Below are positions 6,439-15,605 of a stretch of DNA of 64,000 nt, piece after piece. Under the pieces are notes generated by a model, which was not told where the DNA came from, did not search any database, and was given only the letters and a program-made list of their open reading frames with translations. The first letter of the stretch is position 1. Every line of letters starts with the position of its first letter. Source of the stretch: Streptomyces cynarae (GTDB taxonomy: Bacteria; Actinomycetota; Actinomycetes; Streptomycetales; Streptomycetaceae); NCBI RefSeq assembly GCF_025642135.1, contig NZ_CP106794.1:124001-188000 (forward strand), given 5' to 3'. A program made the position numbers and the translations under genes.

Positions 6439-9204
6439 GTGCACGTGCATCGAGGGAGTGGTTCCGGCGCATTCGCCGACATCCGATGGTGGCGGTTGGC
6501 ACCTCTAGTGATCCTGGCAATTGCGTGTCGGGGATATTCTTCCGCGGAGGCGCAGAACGGTGCTCCTGATCCATGCATGACGAACCAGCTCAGTGCCCGC
6601 GTCGCCAATGCCGAGATTGATTTTAATCAGCACGCCCGGACCCATGTGCAGGTGCAGTCAAAAATGACGATCAAAGTACCTGAAACGGCATGGCCTCTAG
6701 CGAAAGACCTAATGCTCGGCAGTGAATCCTCTAAGTATCGGACCGCGATGCGTTGCCTATTGCGCGAGGGTGAAAATATAGACGGGAATCTACAAAAGAA
6801 TCCACGCAACGCCGAGTGGCGCTTTCGTAACCCGCAGGTAACCGCTAAAGATAACTTGGTTACTGTGCGATATGATGCACTCGCCTGGGTGAAGACTGCA
6901 AGCATCGTCCAGATTGGCCCATGGGAAATCAACGCCAAGGAGAGTGATAAGTGGAAAGTTTACCTACGGCCACCGAAAACCCTAGAGAAAGCACGGTGGG
7001 AGCACATTGAGGTCAAGCTAGGCGGTCTCAATACGGGAAATATTAAGCGGCCTGCAGTTTCTGCCAGCAAGAACAGTTTGGTATGGGCAGCGCAGCCACC
7101 GCAGAACGTCGAGGTCGACGTGGATCCACCCTGGCAGCGCACTTTGGCCCTGCATACGGAGCAGTCCTTCTGGAGCACAGTCGGTGTCGCCTCATGGTGG
7201 GTGTGCGCCTCGGCGGTAATCGCACTAGCCGCCCTCCGTCTGAGACGGAAGGCGCTTTCTGACCAATCAGGCCAGAACGAGCGCGACGTTCAGGTATCGA
7301 CGTTTCAGGTTAGCGGGGCAAATAAAAGGTGCCACGAAAGCTCCGGGAAAGCACTTTTCCATTGGTCAGGGCTTAGTACAGCAGTGGCCCTCGCCGTACT
7401 TCTGTTAATTTCGCATCCAGTCATCTCGGTTCCGTCATCGTGGCGCGCCCTGATCAGTATCGCGGCAGCCGTGACCCTGGCCCTCGTCGCTCGTCCTTGG
7501 TGTCAGGTCGTAGTGGACCCCGACCCCCACACCGGGGCTGGCACGTCCGCCAACACCAAGGCAGGAGTTGACGAGCCCGCCAGCCCCGGCGCTGGCACTG
7601 ACACCAACCATAGGGATGTTCGAAGCAGACAGGCTCGCGTCATCATCGCGACTGTTTCAGCGGTGGCCGTGATCGGCTTGCTTGTTGTGCTGGCCCCCCA
7701 CTTGTTCGGCCTGCAGGCCGAACTCAAGCCGGAAGCGCCGCTGACCGTCTCCCGGGCAGTCGGGCTCACGCTGTTGGGGCTTGCAACGCTGTGGCTTTGG
7801 CTGGCCGCGATGGCAGCATGGGGTTGGCGTTTCGCGCTGGAAGGGGGGCTGGTACGCAGTTCCTGGACCAGTAAGTGGAACCATACGCCGGCCCGGTGGG
7901 TGGCACTTGTCGGAGTCCTGCTCGCTGTGGTTGCCGGGGCCATGTTTTCTTGCTTCTGGTGGGCCAATGAACATCAGTGGAGACGCGTCACGTGGCTCCT
8001 CGACCAAACTAGTTCCAATTCCCGCGATATCAACATTAGCAAATTTCTTGTGATGTTCCCATTTACTGGCCTCACTTGGCTTTACGCCTACACTTGGGTG
8101 CTCACAGGGATTGCCCTCATCGCCTTTCTGCGCGTGGAGGCCCAGCGGAGTCGGACCGGTGGAGTGGAATACGCCTTGTGGCCGGATGGGAAAGCCGAGG
8201 GTCTGCTGACAGCCGCCGTATTTGCCTTCGTCGTTGGGCTTCGGAATGTCCCGTTCGCGGGATCCATCGCACTCTATGGTGTCTGGCTCCCCCTAAATAT
8301 TGCCTCGCTGTGCGCGGTTGTTACCCTAGGGCGGCGATGGTCAGTGCTAGGTTTCCGAGTCTCCAATGACGGTATGGGGACTCAGCCTTCTTTCCCTGTG
8401 CGCAGACTCGGCTCCAAATGGGGTCGACATGAGCTCCTGAAAAAAGCGCACCAGTACCGCAGTTTGCAGCACCAGTTGTACTTGGTGGATCATGGGCGTA
8501 TCGAGGGTGTCACACGGGAGCAGTTGGAGACTAAACTACATGAGCTCCATGAGTGGTTGATTGCCGGATGCGGCGAGGGCCATCCACCTGACCAAGACTC
8601 TGTGCTGGACGTCGCCCTTGCTTGGGGTCCAGAAGACCACTGGTGGGACAATGCGCGGCACGCAGGGCGCCTGGCATTTTACTTCGGAATTCCAGCGAGT
8701 GCTGCTCTCGTCTGGCTCACCCACCTCAAGGATTACCAAAGTTGGATTCTCACGCTTCATGACCCTATCGGGTTTCCGGAAATCCTGGCAAATCTCCTTA
8801 CCTATCAGGCGGCGTGGGCCGGTGCTGGTTTCGTCATGGGGGCGCTGTGGCGACTCCTTCCCGGGCGTCGCGGTCCTGTGCGGGCATTGGCTATCACCGC
8901 TGCCTTTGCCATCCCTGTCTGTTTGGGGGCCTTGCTCAGCCGTATTACTGATACGGACCTGGGCTACGCCTTTCTGACGGTCTTGCTCATGCTCACCATT
9001 CTGACGCTCACCAGCATGTGGATGGACTCGGCAACCTTCACAGAAGAGAGGCAACTCTGGCCGACTCGCTTCGGTTTGCTACTTTCGGTCTATCAATTGC
9101 GAGGCCTATCCGCGCAGATCGCGTACCTTCTCGGCCAGGTATCGATTGCTGTGGGAATCTGGGTGCAATTGGCCAGCGCCAAGTCCTTGCCTCCCGTTAG
9201 GTAG
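6439..9204 (+). CDS. large multi-pass membrane protein
   Basis: About 921 aa with an N-terminal signal or membrane anchor (LAPLVILAIAC), an extracytoplasmic region of about 200 residues (cysteines at ...DPCMTN and MRCLL; no recognisable enzyme motif), then about a dozen membrane helices to the C-terminus, with a cytoplasmic loop near residues 650-740 containing HQLYLVDHGRIEGVTREQLE. It resembles the uncharacterised actinobacterial DUF6185-type membrane proteins, recalled with low certainty. GTG at 6439 follows GGAAGAGGAC; an in-frame GTG at 6331 is possible. Codon use is less GC-rich than average (AAA, AAT, AAG) and includes a TTA leucine near 7405, so translation may depend on the rare bldA tRNA. 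Likely horizontally acquired. Confidence 0.7.
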   Translation: MHVHRGSGSGAFADIRWWRLAPLVILAIACRGYSSAEAQNGAPDPCMTNQLSARVANAEIDFNQHARTHVQVQSKMTIKVPETAWPLAKDLMLGSESSKYRTAMRCLLREGENIDGNLQKNPRNAEWRFRNPQVTAKDNLVTVRYDALAWVKTASIVQIGPWEINAKESDKWKVYLRPPKTLEKARWEHIEVKLGGLNTGNIKRPAVSASKNSLVWAAQPPQNVEVDVDPPWQRTLALHTEQSFWSTVGVASWWVCASAVIALAALRLRRKALSDQSGQNERDVQVSTFQVSGANKRCHESSGKALFHWSGLSTAVALAVLLLISHPVISVPSSWRALISIAAAVTLALVARPWCQVVVDPDPHTGAGTSANTKAGVDEPASPGAGTDTNHRDVRSRQARVIIATVSAVAVIGLLVVLAPHLFGLQAELKPEAPLTVSRAVGLTLLGLATLWLWLAAMAAWGWRFALEGGLVRSSWTSKWNHTPARWVALVGVLLAVVAGAMFSCFWWANEHQWRRVTWLLDQTSSNSRDINISKFLVMFPFTGLTWLYAYTWVLTGIALIAFLRVEAQRSRTGGVEYALWPDGKAEGLLTAAVFAFVVGLRNVPFAGSIALYGVWLPLNIASLCAVVTLGRRWSVLGFRVSNDGMGTQPSFPVRRLGSKWGRHELLKKAHQYRSLQHQLYLVDHGRIEGVTREQLETKLHELHEWLIAGCGEGHPPDQDSVLDVALAWGPEDHWWDNARHAGRLAFYFGIPASAALVWLTHLKDYQSWILTLHDPIGFPEILANLLTYQAAWAGAGFVMGALWRLLPGRRGPVRALAITAAFAIPVCLGALLSRITDTDLGYAFLTVLLMLTILTLTSMWMDSATFTEERQLWPTRFGLLLSVYQLRGLSAQIAYLLGQVSIAVGIWVQLASAKSLPPVR

Positions 9205-9367
9205 TGGTCCGTCCAGTCACCTGAGAACTCGTAACACGATCTTGCTGAGGTACGCGGTGTGCCCGGGCGCTTCGGTTGGCGCTCGGGCAGTTCAGGTGGC
9301 ACTTTGGGCGCTGGTCTCGCACGCGATGCCGGGCCACAGGGGATGGTCACTTGAAGGGGCGGATCAC

Positions 9368-9880
9368 GTGAGCGCGAGCGACGGACGGGAGCACTGGGAG
9401 TTGCTGCCCGGAGCCGGGCTGGGGCCACTGCGGTTCGGGATGAGCCCGGCCGAGGTCGCCGACGCGCTCCGGGCCTCTGAGCCGCAGAAACAGGTGGGCG
9501 GCCCCTACAAGCAGGAAGACTTCGCCGACGGGGTGAAGGTGTTCTACGACGCCGGCAAGTTGGCGTGCATTGCTCTGGACGCGGTCACGGGTCCGCAGGT
9601 CTTGCTAGCGGGCTTCGCGCTGGCTGGCCGCGATCCCGAGCAGGCACACCAGTTGCTCCTTGACTACGCCGCCGAGCACGGCAGTTGCTTGTTGTACACA
9701 CCCGATGACTCCCTCGCCCTGACCGATCTGGGGGTTCTTCTGCGATCGCAGGAGGTCGGTGGCGTGCGGATGTCGCGGCCCGTCTTCGTGAAGGAGGACT
9801 GGCTGGAGTCTGAGTACTACCGCGATCGCCTTCCTTTGGAAGGCGTCGCGGCCACCGGTGAATCGCCCTGGCCGTTGTAG
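9368..9880 (+). CDS. hypothetical protein, possible IS passenger
   Basis: A 170-aa soluble protein beginning at GTG 9368 after AAGGGGCGG. It opens with HWELLPGAGLGPLRFGMSPA, a pattern seen in many small streptomycete proteins resembling immunity or SMI1-like neighbours of toxins, followed by a compact alpha/beta fold with no catalytic motif. It lies between the left inverted repeat and the transposase gene, reads in the same direction and ends 66 bp before the transposase start. Either it travels with the IS, or the IS landed beside it and the left repeat is coincidental. Function unknown. Confidence 0.65.
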   Translation: MSASDGREHWELLPGAGLGPLRFGMSPAEVADALRASEPQKQVGGPYKQEDFADGVKVFYDAGKLACIALDAVTGPQVLLAGFALAGRDPEQAHQLLLDYAAEHGSCLLYTPDDSLALTDLGVLLRSQEVGGVRMSRPVFVKEDWLESEYYRDRLPLEGVAATGESPWPL

Positions 9881-9946
9881 ATGCGCGTGCCGCTGCCGCA
9901 GCGGGACGGGCGTGACCAGTGTGACGATTCGGCCGTTTGGGAGAGT

Positions 9947-10755
9947 GTGAGTGTTCGACCGTGGATCGTGGACGATGGCCTCTGGGCGTTGATCGAGCCG
10001 TTGCTGCCGCCCTGGCCATAGAAAGCACCCGGTCCGAAGCCCGTGGATGACCGGCTGTGCCTGCAGGGCATCCTGTACGTGCTCTACAACGACGTCAGCT
10101 GGCAACTGCTGCCGCTGGAGCTGGGGTTCGGCTCCGGACAGACCTGCTGGCGCCGACTGGGCCGGTGGCACGCGGCCGGCGTCTTCGAGAAGCTGCACCA
10201 CGTGCTGCTCGCCGAGCTGCACGCGGCCGACGCCCTGGACTGGACGCGGGCCTGCGTGGACGCCTCCCACATCCGCGCGAAAAAAGGGGCGAGGCCACCG
10301 GCCCGTCACCGGTCGACCGCGGGAAGACCGGCAGTAAACACCACCTGATCTGCGACGGTAACGGCACCCCATTCAAGGTCATCACCACCGCGGCCAACGT
10401 CAACGACGTCACCCAGACCCTCGCCCTGGTCGACGGCATCCCACCCGTCGCCGGGAAGCCAGGCCGTCCACGCAGGCGCCCCAAAGCACTTCTGGGCGGC
10501 AAGGGCTACGACAGCAACCCCAACCGGCGCGAGCTGCGCAGGCGCCGCATCCTGCCGGTGATCTCCCGCAAGGGCGCCCCGAACATCAAGGACCTCGGCA
10601 AGCTCCGCTACGTCGTCGAGCAGACTTTCTCGCTCCTGCATCACTTCAAGCGCCTGGCCGTCCGTTGGGAAAGACGCCTGGACCTGCACGACGCCTTCGT
10701 CTCCCTGACCTGCGGCCTCATCTGCTGGAGACGCCTCAAGAAGGTCCGCCCATGA
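9947..10755 (+). pseudogene. IS5-family transposase with in-frame stop
   Basis: Starts at GTG 9947 (MSVRPWIVDDGLWALIEPLL). A TAG at 10019-10021 interrupts codon 25, where relatives have a sense codon (GAG to TAG would explain it). The gene continues in the same frame to a slippery A6G4 run at 10280-10289. After a -1 shift there, the second frame carries the DDE-type core (TGPSPVDRGKTGSKHHLI, YVVEQTFSLLHHFKRLAVRWE) to 10755. The -1 shift is a known expression strategy in the IS427 group; the nonsense codon is not, so this copy is probably inactive unless TAG is read through. Confidence 0.8.
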
Positions 10756-10774
10756 TCGTGTTACGAGCTCTGAG

Positions 10775-10987
10775 TAGTGGTCAGCGGTCTTGTAACCCTT
10801 CTTGAGCGTGTGAACCGATTTGTGATTCGTGGGTTGCAGGGCCGTGCTCGGTGACGAATTGGTCTCATGCTGGACCTGCCGTCAGCGGCGACTGATCCCT
10901 CTCGAGCACATGCGGAGAGCCGCAGTGACGTGCGCTGAACCGGGACCTGGAGCGCCCGACGAGAAGAGGCAGAGGCATAGCCGCTCC
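10775..10987. other. gene-free stretch right of the IS
   Basis: No reading frame with convincing coding bias. Begins TAGTGGTCAGCGGTC, resembling the TAGTGGTCCGTCC just left of the IS (9202-9214), so both flanks may derive from an older duplicated or IS-related sequence. Confidence 0.35.
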
Positions 10988-11130
10988 TCACGGTGATAGC
11001 CGCTTCGGGTCCTGGCGGGCGCGGCACTCCCGGTGGGCGTACTCCCGGACGGCGTCGCACTCCGCCTCCGTGCAGCCCTCCCGAAGCTGCGTCGGTATGT
11101 TGCGGGTCCGGTTGGTCAGTTCAGGCCTAG
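10988..11130 (-). pseudogene. 3' remnant related to the 5.4-kb small gene
   Basis: Leftward frame reading LTNRTRNIPTQL, then GCTEAECDAVREYAHRECRA to a stop at 10988. It overlaps the end of the lipoprotein gene in another frame. It matches the tail of the frameshifted gene near 5.45 kb (GCTEAQRDAARAYARREWRA), indicating a gene family of which only C-terminal pieces remain here. Confidence 0.4.
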
Positions 11131-11787
11131 CTTGGCCAGGGCGGTAGTCCAGTCGCTGGCGATGGCCCGCTGGGCAGCGGCAAGGGTGACCTTGCCGGAG
11201 CACACCGCAGTGTGCAGCTTTGTCTCCACCGGGTCCTTCTTGTTGTTGATGCCGCCGCCGGACTTGTGACCGGGGTCGGCCGGCTCCACCCAGAGGTTCC
11301 TGGGATCGTTGGGGTCGCCGCCAAGCTGAAGACTCAGAAGATGATCATACTCGGCGTCCCCGAGGTGGCCGGTGTAGCCATACGAGGCGGCGTTCAGCTT
11401 CTTCTCCTTGCTGGTGACCGAGACGGGCGGCCGGATTCCCTTCGTGTAGCCGCCCCTCCGACAGATCGTCGACGTCAGAGTTGATTGGGTGACAGCCGGG
11501 GAGGTGGCTCCGGGCGTGCACTTCGGATCCGGAAGCGGCTCCCCATTCTCGTGCCGGTAATGGCAGCTGCCTGCGGGCGGCTGCTGCTGGACGGCGTACG
11601 TCTTCTGGGGGCCAGCACCAACGGCGATCGCGGACCCGGAGCCCCCGCCCGCCCCTGTGGCTGGCGCCTGCGACGTCGGCGTCGCGCCCAGTGATCCGGC
11701 GGCGCCGTTCTCCAGCTTCGGCGAGCAGCCTGCCAGGAACAGCCCGGCGAGCAGCACGGCAGAGGTGGTGCGGACAGCGGGTCTCAT
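11116..11787 (-). CDS. lipoprotein with HNH-like nuclease motif
   Basis: A 223-aa exported protein. The signal peptide ends in a lipobox LFLAGC (Cys about 21), so it should be anchored on the outer face of the membrane. After a Gly/Ser/Ala-rich linker comes a domain with CHYRHENGEPLPDPKCTPG and two further features, EYDHLLSLQLGGDPNDPRNLW and GHKSGGGINNKK. The D-H...LGG...N-LW pattern is typical of small secreted HNH-type nucleases in streptomycetes (usual form DHLVSLELGG..NLWPE). Two cysteine pairs may form disulfides. Nuclease activity is inferred from the motif only. Confidence 0.75.
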   Translation of the reverse strand: MRPAVRTTSAVLLAGLFLAGCSPKLENGAAGSLGATPTSQAPATGAGGGSGSAIAVGAGPQKTYAVQQQPPAGSCHYRHENGEPLPDPKCTPGATSPAVTQSTLTSTICRRGGYTKGIRPPVSVTSKEKKLNAASYGYTGHLGDAEYDHLLSLQLGGDPNDPRNLWVEPADPGHKSGGGINNKKDPVETKLHTAVCSGKVTLAAAQRAIASDWTTALAKLGLN

Positions 11788-11888
11788 GACGTCCCCTCAC
11801 GGGTGGGCAGTAGCTGCGCAAATGCTGCCCCACTGGCTTTCGGTCCTATCGGGCGGGGTACGGCGCGATGAAGCGCAAACGTCGCACA

Positions 11889-12300
11889 CTAGGAGCTGTC
11901 CCCTCTCCCATCGCCACCGGCGTACAGCAGCGGGTGGCGGGGCGCCCGCTGCCGGTGCACGGTTACGTGCACCGGGTAGAGCTGGTGGAGTTGGAGGATG
12001 TCGGTCTGCCACTGCGAGCGGGCCGCCTTTGCATCGCCAGGCACCTCGCGGCCCAAGCCGGGCCGCCACCCGCGCATACAGGGACGGCGAGCTCGTGTCA
12101 GCCGGGGCCAGGTGCGCCGTCAGGAGGGGCTCGTCAGCCGGATTGTGGGCGTCAACCTGGGCAAGAACTTCCACCTGATCATCCTGGTGAAGGCGGGGCA
12201 GAGCGGATCCGAGCTGCTGGCGCAGTCGCGACCAAGAGGTGGTAGAGAGGTCGAAGGACTCCGGGTCAGCCTGGCTGGCGCCGAAGACAAGCTCGCTCAA
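11889..12300 (-). pseudogene. frameshifted hypothetical gene
   Basis: From ATG 12300 the frame is protein-like (MSELVFGASQADPESFDLST ... LHQDDQVEVLAQVDAHNPAD ... SLYARVAARLG), then degrades near 12050. A second frame then looks coding (GDAKAARSQWQTDILQLHQL, YPVHVTVHRQRAPRHPLLYA) down to a stop at 11889. One ancestral gene of about 135 codons with a single shift is the simplest reading. Family not recognised. Confidence 0.45.
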
Positions 12301-12412
12301 ATGGACCGACGGTCTCCCGGGGGCACGGCGATCAACCTCGGCATGCCACGCATGACCTCAGCTCAACCTATCCGGGAGGAGGAGGGAACAGTTACGCTGA
12401 GACAATCAGTGG

Positions 12413-12874
12413 ATGACCAGCGATGAGATCCGGTTCGACTGCCAGCGACGTGGCGACGGCGGCGTGCCCGTGATCCTCCCCCGCATCGACGGAGTACCGC
12501 TCACCGAGCTGATCGACAGCTTTGAGATCGCCGCCGGGATGCAGCCGGCAGGCGACACCTACGGTGGTCTGATCCCGCAGTTCTTCCGGTTCGGCCCGAT
12601 GCGGGACCACTTCCTCGGACGGTCCACGAACGCGATGGGGCCGAAGACACCCGTTCTCGGTTGTGAGTGCGGCGAGTGGGGATGCTGGCCGCTCATGGCC
12701 CGCATCAGCGTGACAGCCGACTGCGTGGTTTGGGACTCTTTCGAGCAACCCCATCGCACAACACGCGACTACACGGCGTTCGGCCCGTTCCAATTCGACC
12801 GCTACCAATACGATGACGCCTTGCGGGCCCTGAGCGTGGCGCTGGACTCAGACGTCGATGACACACGCGCATGA
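12413..12874 (+). CDS. conserved hypothetical protein with Cys-rich motif
   Basis: A 153-aa soluble protein with a central GCECGEWGCWPLMARI segment that could bind zinc, followed by a SFEQPHR / FDRYQYDDALRAL C-terminus. The same CxC....GCWP pattern occurs in small actinobacterial proteins of unknown role. A stop of an unrelated frame and no obvious promoter precede it. Isolated gene between a broken gene and the convergent secreted protein. Confidence 0.7.
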   Translation: MTSDEIRFDCQRRGDGGVPVILPRIDGVPLTELIDSFEIAAGMQPAGDTYGGLIPQFFRFGPMRDHFLGRSTNAMGPKTPVLGCECGEWGCWPLMARISVTADCVVWDSFEQPHRTTRDYTAFGPFQFDRYQYDDALRALSVALDSDVDDTRA

Positions 12875-13029
12875 GAGCTAGCAGGCGCAGCCTGCTGGGC
12901 TATTTGACGCCCAACTGCAGTAGGCCGAACGTGGAGCGCCTCACGGCCAGATTTGACCACCCCGGGAAAACGCGGGTGGCGCCCGCCGCTTCGCAACTAG
13001 GCGCTGCGGTGGGCGCCGCTCGGCGCCAG

Positions 13030-13059
13030 CCTCTCCAAGGCTGTTCATCCTTGGAGAGG
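13030..13059. terminator. perfect 11-bp stem-loop
   Basis: CCTCTCCAAGG pairs with CCTTGGAGAGG around an 8-nt loop, 7 bp beyond the stop of the leftward secreted protein gene. It probably terminates that transcript. Confidence 0.65.
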
Positions 13060-13065
13060 CCGCTT

Positions 13066-14262
13066 TCAGAAGCCGCCGTTGAGGTCGTACCAGTCCCGGT
13101 ACAGCACTTGGTACTTGGCGAAGGAGCCCTTGCCGTTGCCTGCGTAGAGCCGTAGCTCGTTCGCCTCGAACGTGGCGTCGGAGTTGAGGTAACCGTCCTG
13201 GGTGGCCGCGACCAGGTCGTTGCGTCCGTCGCCGTCGACGTCCCCGACGCTGACGAAGGCCGACATCTGGCCCCAGCCGCCGCCGAGGAGTTTCCGGGCG
13301 CCGAAGGAGCCGTGTCCGTTGCCGGGGTACAGCCACAGGTTGCCCGAGGCGTCGCGAGCCAGCAGGTCACCGTGGCGATCGCCGTTGAGGTCACCCGGTG
13401 CGGTCAGGGCGTTCATGGACTTCCAACCGCCGCCCAGGGACTTGCGGGCGCCGAAGGTGCCGTGGCCGGTGCCCACGTACAGCCACAGGGTGCCGGCGGA
13501 GTCACGGGCCAGCAGGTCGCCGCGTCCGTCGCCGTTGAGGTCACCGGTGGCGGTGACGGTGGCCATCGACTTCCAGCCGCCACCGAGGTCCTTGCGTGTG
13601 CCGAACTTGCCCCAGCCGTTGCCCGGATAGAGCCATAGCTCGCCGGAGGAGTCGCGGGCGACCAGGTCTTCGGTGCCGTCACCGGTGAGGTCGCCGTGCC
13701 GGGTGAGGGCGGTCATGGAGTTCCAGCCGCCGCCGAGCAGCGTGCCGTCCCCGGTGCCGGAGACGAACCACAGCCGGCCGCTGCGGTCCCGGGACAGCAG
13801 GTCCGCGCGGCCGTCACCGTTCAGGTCGCCGAACCCGGCGGTGCTCGGGCTGGGCTGCGCGTACCACCCGGCGTAGGGCGGATCGACGCACTCCCGCTCG
13901 TTGGGAACGAACTTGACGGAGCTGATCGCCTTGTCGAGGCTCGAGTCGTAGCTGGACAACCCGTTGTCCGGTGGGTCGGGGAAGTAGCTGCCGCTGTACT
14001 TCGGGTCGCTGTAGAGGCAGGAAACGCTGGACGTGCGGTTCCAGTAGGAGCGGATCCTGTTGTCCCATGTTCCCATCGTGGGCATGTCGGTGCGCGTCTT
14101 CATCATGGAGCCGGTCGCGTCCGTACCGCTCCATCCGCACAGGTAGCCGGACGGGCAAGCGCTCGCCGACATGGTGGCGGCCTGCGCCGGTGCGCTGAGC
14201 GGCACTGCCGCCAGCGCCATGCTCCCCGCGGCCACCAGCAGCCGTCTGAGAGGTCTGTTCAC
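13066..14262 (-). CDS. secreted I36-type domain plus FG-GAP/VCBS repeat protein
   Basis: 398 aa. A Sec signal peptide (RRLLVAAGSMALAAVPLSAPAQA) is followed by a short cysteine domain (CPSGYLCGWSG ... SCLY ... CVDPPYAGW) of the peptidase inhibitor family I36 type. At least five tandem repeats of about 45 residues follow, each with a GDLNGDGRADLLARD-type Asp-rich calcium loop and a LWLYPGNG strand, the FG-GAP/VCBS beta-propeller pattern. It is probably an extracellular calcium-binding adhesion or scaffold protein. The second repeat block near 13300-13700 is highly self-similar. Downstream stem-loop at 13030. Confidence 0.85.
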   Translation of the reverse strand: MNRPLRRLLVAAGSMALAAVPLSAPAQAATMSASACPSGYLCGWSGTDATGSMMKTRTDMPTMGTWDNRIRSYWNRTSSVSCLYSDPKYSGSYFPDPPDNGLSSYDSSLDKAISSVKFVPNERECVDPPYAGWYAQPSPSTAGFGDLNGDGRADLLSRDRSGRLWFVSGTGDGTLLGGGWNSMTALTRHGDLTGDGTEDLVARDSSGELWLYPGNGWGKFGTRKDLGGGWKSMATVTATGDLNGDGRGDLLARDSAGTLWLYVGTGHGTFGARKSLGGGWKSMNALTAPGDLNGDRHGDLLARDASGNLWLYPGNGHGSFGARKLLGGGWGQMSAFVSVGDVDGDGRNDLVAATQDGYLNSDATFEANELRLYAGNGKGSFAKYQVLYRDWYDLNGGF

Positions 14263-14450
14263 CTAGATCCCTTCTAGGGTTTTCCTTGGAGATCGAATAG
14301 GACGAGCGCACTGTATGCCTGTTCCGGCGACGTGTGACTCGTCATCCCGCCTTGATCAGGGTTCGAACAAAGGGAGACCGTCACCCGCGGCCGGATGTAG
14401 TCGCGGCCTAAGACGTCATCTCAATTGGTGGCATCGGTAGGCTGTGGGTC

Positions 14451-15259
14451 GTGGTGAGGATTGTTGAGCGGCTGGTGCCGGACGAATTGTGGGAGTTGTT
14501 CCAGCGGGTGGTGCCTGACGCCCCTTCGCGGCCTCAGGGCGGTGGCCGCCGCCGGCATGGCGACCGTGAAGTGCTGGCCGCGATCGTGTTCGTGGCCACG
14601 TCGGGCTGCACGTGGCAGCAGTTGCCCGCTGCGTCGTTCGGTCCGTCGGGGGCGACGGCTCACCGCCGTTTTGCCGAGTGGACGCAGGCCAGGGTGTGGG
14701 CCAAGCTCCACCGCCTGGTCCTCGACGAGCTCGGCTCCCGCGGCGAGTTGGACTGGTCCCGCTGCGCGATCGACTCGGTGAACATGCGGGCCCTGAAAAG
14801 GGGGACCTGACAGGCCCGAATCCTGTTGATCGGGGCAAGTACGGATCGAAGATCCATTTGATCACCGAGCGGACGGGTCTGCCCCTGTCCGTCGGAATCT
14901 CCGGGGCGAACCTGCACGACAGCCAGGCACTGATTCCCCTGGTGAAGGGCATACCACCGATCCGCTCCCGCCGCGGGCGGCGGCGACGCAGGCCGGACAA
15001 GCTCCACGCAGACAAGGGCTACGACTATCCTCACCTGCGGCGATGGTTACGAGAGCGCGGCATCAAGCACCGCATCGCCCGCAAGGGGATCGAGACCTCG
15101 CAGCGACTCGGCCGCCACCGCTGGACCATCGAGCGCACCATGTCCTGGCTCGCCGGCTGCCGCCGCCTCCACCGCCGCTATGAGCGTAAGGCCGAGCACT
15201 TCCTCGCCTTCACGAGCATCGCCTGCACCCTCATCTGTTATCGGCGGCTTGTCTGCTGA
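14451..15259 (+). CDS. IS5-family transposase, expressed by -1 frameshift
   Basis: First frame 14451-14810 (IVERLVPDELWELFQRVV, GCTWQQLPAASFG) is the N-terminal helix-turn-helix part. The catalytic part is in the -1 frame (LTGPNPVDRGKYGSKIHLI, ADKGYDYPHLRRWLRERGIK, WTIERTMSWLAGCRRLHRRY, the C1-type motif with its glutamate) and ends at 15259. The slippery AAAAGGGGG at 14796-14804 sits just where the frames join. Programmed frameshifting is known for this group. No disabling mutation is seen, so this copy may be active. Confidence 0.85.
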
Positions 15260-15605
15260 TGTGGGCCTGCAGCAGTTTCACGGCCAGGTCGTGGCCGTGG
15301 TGATTGGCCATGTCCATGGGGGTGCGGCCGTCTGGGTCTGCGAGCTCCGGATCAGCCCCGAAGGCAAGCAGCACGGCCGTGGTGTGCACAGTCAACGGCT
15401 GCCCGCTCTGCAGAGAGCCATCACCCTCGACATCGATCGCGTGCGTCAGCAGCGTCATGTTGCTGAAGACCTCATCGGGATCGGAACCAGCGGCCAGCAA
15501 CCGGGCCAAGGCCTCAGCATCCTCCTGCTCGACCGCGTGATGCGCGGGTGTCCAGTGGTCGCTCACGACGACATTCAACCGTCCCCACGGCACGCCTGCC
15601 AGCAA
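15231..15605 (-). CDS. ankyrin-repeat protein carried inside the IS
   Basis: A 124-aa protein with about three ankyrin repeats: HWTPAHHAVEQEDAEALARL, MTLLTHAIDVEGDGSLQSGQ and TPMDMANHHGHDLAVKLLQA. It lies wholly between the terminal inverted repeats, antisense to the transposase and sharing 29 bp with its 3' end. Ankyrin repeats bind protein partners; a role in controlling transposition is possible but unproven. The start at 15605 lies only about 15 bp inside the right inverted repeat, so its promoter would lie in or beyond the IS end. Confidence 0.75.
   Translation of the reverse strand: MLAGVPWGRLNVVVSDHWTPAHHAVEQEDAEALARLLAAGSDPDEVFSNMTLLTHAIDVEGDGSLQSGQPLTVHTTAVLLAFGADPELADPDGRTPMDMANHHGHDLAVKLLQAHISRQAADNR

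Larger units (their letters stand above)
9223..10774 (+). mobile_element. IS5-like element enclosing a passenger gene
   Basis: Imperfect terminal inverted repeats are seen at about 9221-9241 and 10754-10776, sharing the core CTCGTAACACGATC. CTGAG occurs at both outer edges, fitting a TNA-type target. Between them lie a two-frame IS5-family transposase on the right and an unrelated 170-codon gene on the left. At about 1.55 kb the unit is longer than the 0.8-0.9 kb usual for the family, and no second left end was found closer to the transposase. Confidence 0.6.

Noticed and set aside
10775..10987. Possible extra IS end (TAGTGGTCAGCGGTC)
   Set aside because: Resembles the left flank of the IS but no matching inverted partner or transposase was identified.
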